NCBI RefSeq assembly: GCF_032121415.1
Contig: NZ_CP135079.1
Coordinates: 496,001 to 560,000, forward strand
Length of the DNA: 64,000 nt
Source of the DNA: Streptomyces parvus
Lineage (GTDB): Bacteria; Actinomycetota; Actinomycetes; Streptomycetales; Streptomycetaceae
Direction of reading: 5' to 3'
Shown here: positions 60,650-64,000 of the stretch, in pieces
How positions within the stretch are numbered: the first letter of the stretch is position 1
Layout of the letters: the number at the start of each line of letters is the position of its first letter
Translations under genes and position numbers: made by a program
The notes under the pieces: model-generated
Databases searched by the model: none
What the model saw: only the letters and a program-made list of their open reading frames with translations
Told to the model about the DNA's origin: nothing

Positions 60650-62427
60650 TCGGCGTCGCACCCCCGGCGTACGACCCCGCGGCGCCGGAGTCGGCGACGA
60701 CGCTGCCCGTGGGCACACCGACGACCGTGCGGAGTTACGTACGGAGTCTGCTGCGCCGGCACCGCAGGGCGTTCACCGTCCTGATCGCCGTCAACGCGGT
60801 GGCGGTGGTCGCCTCGATCACCGGACCGTATCTGCTGGGCGGTCTTGTCGAGGACCTCTCAAACGGGGTCACCGACCTGCATCTGGAGCGTACGGCCGCG
60901 ATCTTCGCGGTGGCGCTGGCCGTCCAGGTCCTGTTCACCCGCTCCATGCGGCTGCGCGGCGCGATGCTGGGTGAGGAGATGCTCGCGGATCTGCGCGAGG
61001 ACTTCCTCGTCCGGTCCGTGGGGCTGCCGCCCGGTGTGCTGGAGCGGGCCGGGACGGGCGACCTGCTGTCCCGGATCACCACGGACATCGACCGGCTGGC
61101 GAACGCGATGCGCGAGGCCGTGCCGCAGCTGGCGATCGGCGTCGTGTGGGCGGGTCTGCTGCTCGGCGCGCTGACGGTGACCGCTCCCCCGCTGGCGCTG
61201 GCCGTGCTGATCGCGCTGCCGGTGCTGATCGTCGGCTGCCGCTGGTACTTCCGCCGCGCCCCCTCCGCGTACCGCTCGGAGGCCGCCGGTTACGCAGCCG
61301 TCGCCGCGATGCTCGCGGAGACCGTGGACGCCGGGCGGACCGTGGAGGCGCACCGCCTCGGCGACCGCCGGGTGGCGCTGTCGGACCGGCGGATCGAGGA
61401 GTGGACCGCGTGGGAGCGGTACACGTTGTTCCTGCGCTCGGTGCTGTTCCCCGTCATCAACGCGACGTACGTGACGATCCTCGGCGCGGTCCTGCTGCTC
61501 GGCGGCTGGTTCGTTCTGGAGGGCTGGCTGACGGTCGGGCAGCTGACGACGGGGGCGCTGCTGGCCCAGATGATGGTCGACCCGATCGGTCTGATCCTGC
61601 GCTGGTACGACGAGCTCCAGGTGGCCCAGGTGTCCTTGGCGCGGCTGGTCGGCGTCCGGGAGATCGAGCCGGACGCGGGCGATACCGAGGTCGGCCCCGA
61701 CGGCCGGGACGTACGCGCGGACGAGGTCCGTTTCGGGTACCGGGAGGGCGTCGACGTCCTGCACAAGGTGTCGCTCGACGTGGCTCCGGGCACCCGGCTC
61801 GCCCTGGTCGGCCCGTCCGGAGCGGGCAAGTCCACGCTGGGCCGGCTGCTGGCGGGGATCTACGCACCGCGCGCCGGTGAGGTGACGCTCGGCGGGGCCG
61901 AGTTGTCGCGGATGACGGCGGAGCGGGTCCGTGAGCATGTGGCGCTGGTCAACCAGGAGCACCATGTCTTCGTCGGTTCGCTCCGGGACAATCTGCGCCT
62001 GGCCCGTGAGGGGGCACAGGACGCGGAGCTGTGGGCGTCGCTGGCCGCGGTCGACGCGGACGGCTGGGCGAAGGCGCTGGGGAAGGGGCTGGACACCGAG
62101 GTCGGTTCGGGCGGGTTCGCGCTGACCCCGGCGCAGGCGCAGCAGATCGCGCTGGCCCGGCTGGTGCTCGCCGATCCGCACACACTGGTGCTGGACGAGG
62201 CCACCTCGCTGCTGGACCCGCGGGCCGCGCGCCATCTGGAGCGTTCTCTGGCCCGGGTGTTGGAGGGCCGCACCGTGGTGGCGATCGCGCACCGGCTGCA
62301 CACCGCGCACGACGCTGATGTGATCGCGGTCGTGGAGGACGGCCGGATCAGCGAACTGGGCAGCCATGACGAGCTGGTGGCGGCGGGTGGCGCGTACGCG
62401 TCGCTGTGGCGCTCCTGGCACGGGTGA
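60646..62427 (+). CDS. ABC exporter subunit with degenerate signature
   Basis: A 593-residue membrane-ATPase fusion, partner of the preceding gene. It has a normal Walker A ([16 protein letters not shown]), Walker [12 protein letters not shown] and switch His IAHRLHTAH. Its ABC signature, however, is [17 protein letters not shown] instead of LSGGQ. Together with the partner's intact LSGGQ, only one of the two composite ATP sites can be canonical. Such heterodimers are typical asymmetrical exporters. Substrate is unknown; GH109 lies just upstream. Confidence 0.88.
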   Translation: MIGVAPPAYDPAAPESATTLPVGTPTTVRSYVRSLLRRHRRAFTVLIAVNAVAVVASITGPYLLGGLVEDLSNGVTDLHLERTAAIFAVALAVQVLFTRSMRLRGAMLGEEMLADLREDFLVRSVGLPPGVLERAGTGDLLSRITTDIDRLANAMREAVPQLAIGVVWAGLLLGALTVTAPPLALAVLIALPVLIVGCRWYFRRAPSAYRSEAAGYAAVAAMLAETVDAGRTVEAHRLGDRRVALSDRRIEEWTAWERYTLFLRSVLFPVINATYVTILGAVLLLGGWFVLEGWLTVGQLTTGALLAQMMVDPIGLILRWYDELQVAQVSLARLVGVREIEPDAGDTEVGPDGRDVRADEVRFGYREGVDVLHKVSLDVAPGTRLALVGPSGAGKSTLGRLLAGIYAPRAGEVTLGGAELSRMTAERVREHVALVNQEHHVFVGSLRDNLRLAREGAQDAELWASLAAVDADGWAKALGKGLDTEVGSGGFALTPAQAQQIALARLVLADPHTLVLDEATSLLDPRAARHLERSLARVLEGRTVVAIAHRLHTAHDADVIAVVEDGRISELGSHDELVAAGGAYASLWRSWHG

Positions 62428-62489
62428 GGCAACTCGTCCGACGGCCCGGGGTCACCGGGCCGTCCGTGCCTCGCCCGGCCGTGCGGGTG

Positions 62490-64000
62490 TCACCGGGCCG
62501 TCGGGACGGGGTGGGGCTGGAGGAGCTGGTCGACGGGCGCGTGGTCGTCGGTGAGCACCCGGGCGTTCCCGGTCCAGGTGGTGAGGGTGTCGCCGGTGGC
62601 GATCCTCCAGCCGACGTCCCGGGCGTCCAGGGCCTCCTGGAGGGCGGGGACGTCGAGCGGCCGGGCGGAGGCGACGACCACCATGTTGCCGCCGATGCTC
62701 GAAGCGGTGGGGTCCAGGCCGATGTCCGCGGGCTTCCCGACCAGCGCGACATGCGGGAAGGTCGCGGCGAGGGTGGCGACCTCGGCGCGGGCGAAGGCGA
62801 GCCGGCCGTGGTCGATGAGGTTGGCGACGTACAGACCCTCCGCGTCGAGCGCCCGGCGTACGTCCTTCAGCGCCTGGGACGTCGTGAGGTGCCAGGGCGC
62901 GCTGACGCCTCCGAAGGCGTCGCCGACGACCAGGTCGTGGCTGCCGGCGGCCAGCCGCCGCAGGCCGAGACGTCCGTCCTCCACGCGTACGTCGATGCCG
63001 GTCGTGGCCGCGGGGCCGAGGCCGAGCCGGTCGCGGTCGATACGGACGACCCCGGGGTCGATCTCGGAGACGAGACTGCGGGTGCCGGGGCGGGCGGCCG
63101 CGAGGTAGCGGGGGAAGGTGAGGCCGCCGCCCCCGATGTGGTGGGCGGTCAGCGGTGCGCCCTCGGGGAAGGCGGTGTCGACCACGGAGGCGAAGGCGCG
63201 CACGTAGGCGAACTTCAGGTACGCCGGGTCCTCCACGTCGACGTAGGAATGGCGCAGGCCGTCCAGGACGAGGGTGCGGCCGCTGTCCCGGTCGGGGTCC
63301 GCGACGACGCGGGCGCAGTGGTAGCGGGTCTCCGCGTCGCAGCCGCCGGGGGCGAACCCGGTGGCGAGAGTGCCCGCGACGACGGTGGCGAGGGCCACGG
63401 CCGTGGCGCGCCGCCACCGCCGGGCCTGCCATCCGACGAGAGCCGCCCCGAGCACCAGCAGCGTGCCGAGGCCGATCAGGATGGAGCTGACGGGGAGCCT
63501 GGTGACCAGGACGAACCCGGTGAGTACGGTGCCGACGATGGCTCCGAAGGTGCCGACGCCCGACAGCCGCCCGACGACCGTCCCGGTCTCGGCGAGGCTG
63601 GTGAGCCGCAGCTTCGTCACGAACGGGGTCACCGCGGAGAGCAGCGCGCCCGGCACCAGGAGGGTCGCCGACGCGACCAGCAGGAGCAGCGCGGGAGACC
63701 ACTCCGCGGTGGTACGGAGCAGGAGCGGTGTGAGCGCGACGACCACGCCCGAGACCCCGAGCGCGGGGGCGATGAGCCGGTGCGGATCGACCTGGTCCGC
63801 GATGCGCCCGCCGAGCCAGGAGCCCAGGGCGATGGCGGTCAGCGCGATGCCGATCACCATCGTGCTGGTCTCCAGGGTGAGGCCGAGGTACGGGGCCAGC
63901 AGCCGCAGGACGACGATCTCGACCACGAGGACCGCGGCCGAGGAGCCGAACACGAGGGCCGCCGCGGCCCGGGAGCCCAGCCCCTGGCCGGGGGGCGGGG
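62490..64000 (-). CDS. Spermidine-synthase-like protein with membrane domain, 5' end cut
   Basis: The frame is open to the window edge, giving at least 503 residues. The N-terminal half is a set of hydrophobic helices (LVFGSSAAVLVVEIVVLRLL, MVIGIALTAIALGSWLGGRI, GTFGAIVGTVLTGFVLV). The C-terminal half is a Rossmann methyltransferase-fold part with HHIGGGGLTFPRYLAAA, SEIDPGVVRIDRD and HDLVVGDAFGGVSAPWHL. This is the fused MFS/spermidine-synthase layout. Whether it really makes polyamine is uncertain: such fusions often lack the full active site. Confidence 0.85.
   Translation of the reverse strand, partial: PPPGQGLGSRAAAALVFGSSAAVLVVEIVVLRLLAPYLGLTLETSTMVIGIALTAIALGSWLGGRIADQVDPHRLIAPALGVSGVVVALTPLLLRTTAEWSPALLLLVASATLLVPGALLSAVTPFVTKLRLTSLAETGTVVGRLSGVGTFGAIVGTVLTGFVLVTRLPVSSILIGLGTLLVLGAALVGWQARRWRRATAVALATVVAGTLATGFAPGGCDAETRYHCARVVADPDRDSGRTLVLDGLRHSYVDVEDPAYLKFAYVRAFASVVDTAFPEGAPLTAHHIGGGGLTFPRYLAAARPGTRSLVSEIDPGVVRIDRDRLGLGPAATTGIDVRVEDGRLGLRRLAAGSHDLVVGDAFGGVSAPWHLTTSQALKDVRRALDAEGLYVANLIDHGRLAFARAEVATLAATFPHVALVGKPADIGLDPTASSIGGNMVVVASARPLDVPALQEALDARDVGWRIATGDTLTTWTGNARVLTDDHAPVDQLLQPHPVPTAR

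Overview
The window is chromosomal DNA of a Streptomyces-type actinomycete. The sequence is very GC-rich with G or C at most third codon positions, GTG and TTG starts are common, and many genes overlap as ATGA or GTGA. Family content fits as well: LacI-type control of arabinose genes, a cysteine-type leader peptide before a sulfonate operon, PIG-L deacetylases and MpaB-type oxygenases. I saw no rRNA, tRNA, CRISPR array, prophage or intact insertion sequence.

Layout. 1-2.6 kb: a cut MpaB-family gene, a divergent TetR gene, and an OFA-type MFS carrier with an overlapping one-helix partner. 2.6-4.6 kb: an acyl-CoA oxidase-like flavoenzyme. 4.8-14.4 kb: a complete L-arabinose unit, with a divergent three-gene sugar ABC importer, a LacI regulator and araB-araA-araD; LacI-type palindromes lie in both control regions. 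14.5-17.8 kb: a furan-phosphate synthase (MfnB family) followed by an aldehyde and an alcohol dehydrogenase. 17.9-21.5 kb: the most unusual locus, with a SAM methyltransferase, a 117-residue Gly/Ala/Asp peptide made of four repeats, a JmjC/cupin oxygenase and a sucrase/ferredoxin-like protein. The last three genes overlap stop-to-start. 21.5-24.6 kb: a Fur-family repressor divergent from katG. 24.7-27.1 kb: a DUF4246 protein and a broken MpaB gene. 27.1-35.4 kb: a PIG-L deacetylase, an esterase, a YhgE-like membrane protein beside a TetR remnant, an FKBP isomerase, a serine hydrolase, a secreted protein, a LuxR regulator and an ArsR/SRPBCC pair.

35.6-37.8 kb: a TetR-controlled FAD monooxygenase. 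38.0-41.2 kb: a tightly overlapped operon of acyl-CoA dehydrogenase, PIG-L deacetylase, NodS-like methyltransferase and GT2 glycosyltransferase, which looks like an undescribed glycoconjugate pathway. 41.5-42.8 kb: a TetR gene and a membrane protein sharing a duplicated operator. 42.9-43.8 kb: a ROK-family remnant and YjbQ. 43.9-48.3 kb: a cysteine-rich leader peptide followed by a sulfonate ABC importer and an SsuD-like monooxygenase. 48.3-64.0 kb: a flavoprotein monooxygenase, an MltG-like transglycosylase, a probable 19-residue membrane peptide, an ABC exporter divergent from MarR, a large FAD/Fe-S dehydrogenase, a Tat-exported GH109 protein, an asymmetric two-gene ABC exporter, and a cut spermidine-synthase-like membrane protein.

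The best candidates for new biology are the repeat-peptide/JmjC locus, the furan-phosphate unit directly before it, and the four-gene deacetylase/methyltransferase/glycosyltransferase operon. All functions are read from the sequence by eye; no database search was run.
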